Positions 3,939 through 5,323 of a stretch of DNA of 5,323 nucleotides are shown here, piece by piece. Source of the stretch: DAOPXV01 sp035352535 (GTDB lineage: Bacteria; Muiribacteriota; UBA9980); the NCBI GenBank assembly GCA_964545075.1, contig CAZJFS010000231.1, positions 1 through 5,323 of the forward strand, given 5' to 3'. The position numbers and the translations under genes are program-made. The notes below the pieces were generated by a model. It was not told the origin of the DNA. It saw only the letters and a program-made list of their open reading frames with translations, and made no database searches. Positions within the stretch are counted from its first letter, which is position 1; each line of letters begins with the position of its first letter.

Positions 3939-5323
3939 ATGATGGTAAACAATAATAATAAACGCGCTTTTACAATACTGGAACTTCTTGTCGCCATGTT
4001 CCTCGTCGCTCTGCTGACGGGGCCGATCCTTAATACATTTCAGGTAAGTGAACGCCTTTCCAGGCGTAACTACAAATCTTTCGCCTCGCAGAATCTCGCG
4101 AAAGAGATGATGAACGAGATCGCGAAAAAATCATTCGACGATCCTTATCAGTCTTCCACAACCAATGTAAACCTCAAGCCGGGACCGACGCATGAAGAAT
4201 ATATTCCGGACTCGACGGCGCCGAAGATCGCCAACGGCACGGATGAAACGACCAATGTGGCGCGGCTCTTTAACGAGACCATCGTCAACCGTTCCAAATA
4301 TTACAACGACATCGACGACTACGACGGCTATAACTCCGACGAGGTCCTTCTTCCCACGCTCGCCAACGGAAAGGAATATCTCATCGACGGCGAGAATCCT
4401 TACGCTAATTTAAGGGTCAAAGTGTCCGTCAAAAGCGGAACATCTGGTGCGCTGCCGCCGCAGGAAGTTTTAAAGGGCGGAGCGACGCTTGGGAACGATC
4501 CTTCATCGATAGCAATAACGCCTGATAGCAAATACGCGGCGATCGTGAATTCCGGGGATAAGACGGTTTCCATAGTAAACCTGAAGACAGGCACGGAAGT
4601 GGATAATGGGCCGAACGGGGCTGGATTGAGCTCGCTATCTCTCACGCCATGCACTTCCGGCATCGATCGGATTCCACTGGCGACGCTTAACGATCCACTC
4701 GTTCCGGCTTACACGGCTGGAACGCCATCCAAGATAATTCTCGGACCTGCCGGAGACAGATTCTATGTGCTTCACACCGCAGACATACTTGACCCCGACA
4801 AATATTCTGGCATTCAGTCTATCGACATGAATACATACAATACACCCGAAGTGTCATTTCACAGACTTTACGACGGGAACCTTATTTCCAGAGACCTCCG
4901 GTCGAATTCAATCAATTCAATTGTGGTCGACAAGGACGGTATCGTTTATGCCGCCACTAACGCTGGCGGACTTTCTAAAAGCGCTGATAATGGTGAAACC
5001 TGGGCTCTGCAAAAAGCATTTCTCGCCGACGGCTCGATTTCGGATACGATTTATTGCCTCGCCACTGCCAAATATGGTTATGGAAGGGGTGACGCAAAAT
5101 TCGTTTATGCTGGCGGAAAGGGCGGACTGTGGATATCGAAAAACGACGGCCCGTGGAACCGCGTCTCCACTGTCGGAAGCTCTAACATTACCGCGCTGGG
5201 AGTGCTGGACAATGGCTACGTGATCGCAGGCGCGGACGACGGTAAAGTTTATGTTTCAAAGGAATATGACGCCAATTTCACGCAAAAAACAGGTCCGGCC
5301 ATGTCCAGAATTCACGCTCTTGC
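3939..5323 (+). CDS. Prepilin-type N-terminus fused to a beta-propeller-like domain (3' end outside the window)
   Basis: An open frame of 461 complete codons with no stop before the window end. The N-terminus KRAFTILELLVAMFLVALLTG is a prepilin methylation segment. It has a short basic leader, a cleavage site expected after Ala9 or Ala10 (depending on which ATG is used) instead of the usual Gly, Glu at mature position 5, and one hydrophobic helix. A charged stretch (about 45-165) follows. Next is a YVTN-like strand set, with IAITPDSKYAAIVNSGDKTV from residue 191. An exact Asp-box SADNGETW lies at 348-355, and a degenerate one, SKNDGPW, at 400-406. Such repeats build beta-propellers, usually extracellular. 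The protein is probably membrane-anchored or exported on a pseudopilus tip, with the propeller as a binding head. Starts at 3939 and 3942 are both ATG; an in-frame stop at 3927 excludes anything longer. No good Shine-Dalgarno is visible. Divergent from the toxin-antitoxin-like module. Confidence 0.85.
   Translation, partial: MMVNNNNKRAFTILELLVAMFLVALLTGPILNTFQVSERLSRRNYKSFASQNLAKEMMNEIAKKSFDDPYQSSTTNVNLKPGPTHEEYIPDSTAPKIANGTDETTNVARLFNETIVNRSKYYNDIDDYDGYNSDEVLLPTLANGKEYLIDGENPYANLRVKVSVKSGTSGALPPQEVLKGGATLGNDPSSIAITPDSKYAAIVNSGDKTVSIVNLKTGTEVDNGPNGAGLSSLSLTPCTSGIDRIPLATLNDPLVPAYTAGTPSKIILGPAGDRFYVLHTADILDPDKYSGIQSIDMNTYNTPEVSFHRLYDGNLISRDLRSNSINSIVVDKDGIVYAATNAGGLSKSADNGETWALQKAFLADGSISDTIYCLATAKYGYGRGDAKFVYAGGKGGLWISKNDGPWNRVSTVGSSNITALGVLDNGYVIAGADDGKVYVSKEYDANFTQKTGPAMSRIHAL

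Noticed and set aside
4400..4663. 87-aa minus-strand frame, and short plus-strand frames at 4192-4413 and 4921-5223
   Set aside because: All lie inside the continuous prepilin/beta-propeller frame, which has motif support, and they show no motif of their own.

Overview
The window looks like a chromosomal segment from an uncultured or deep-branching Gram-negative-type bacterium. It combines type II secretion / type IV pilus-like (T2SS/T4P) genes, several pseudopilin paralogues and a large prepilin carrying a beta-propeller. That mix is reminiscent of lineages such as Elusimicrobiota, Omnitrophota or Riflebacteria, but this is only an impression and nothing here fixes the taxonomy. The standard genetic code fits. 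No rRNA, tRNA, CRISPR array or transposase gene is visible.

Minus strand, positions 1-2690: a compact operon reads right to left. A well-formed sigma70-like promoter (TTGAAA, 17 bp, TAGAAT) and a 5'-leader hairpin precede a full-length GspF/PilC inner-membrane platform protein (1356-2594). Two tandem GspG-like major pseudopilins follow (743-1339 and 60-656). They share an identical 35-residue N-terminal block but have diverged C-terminal heads. A hairpin plus T-tract terminator lies at 6-42. The expected ATPase (GspE), secretin and prepilin peptidase are not in the window.

Minus strand, positions 2730-3723: a two-gene module of the nucleotidyltransferase toxin-antitoxin type. It has a 239-aa AbiEii/AbiGii-family protein with the catalytic motifs intact, preceded by a 134-aa protein of unknown family that is the candidate antitoxin. 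The two coding regions overlap by 131 bp in different frames, and the GGTAL motif of the nucleotidyltransferase lies inside the overlap. The module is bracketed by two copies of a direct repeat (2601-2720 and 3731-3852; 104 of 110 bases identical in the ungapped core). Each copy contains the same minus-strand promoter and leader hairpin. This suggests the module was inserted into an intergenic region together with a duplication of the gspF promoter.

Plus strand, positions 3847-5323: divergent from the module, a promoter (TTGATT, 17 bp, TATAAT) leads to a long ORF starting at 3939 and still open at the window end. It begins with a prepilin-type methylation segment (FTILELLVA) and continues into a YVTN-like repeat and an Asp-box (SADNGETW), so it appears to be a pseudopilin-anchored beta-propeller protein. 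It probably works with the pseudopilin/GspF machinery encoded on the other side of the inserted module.
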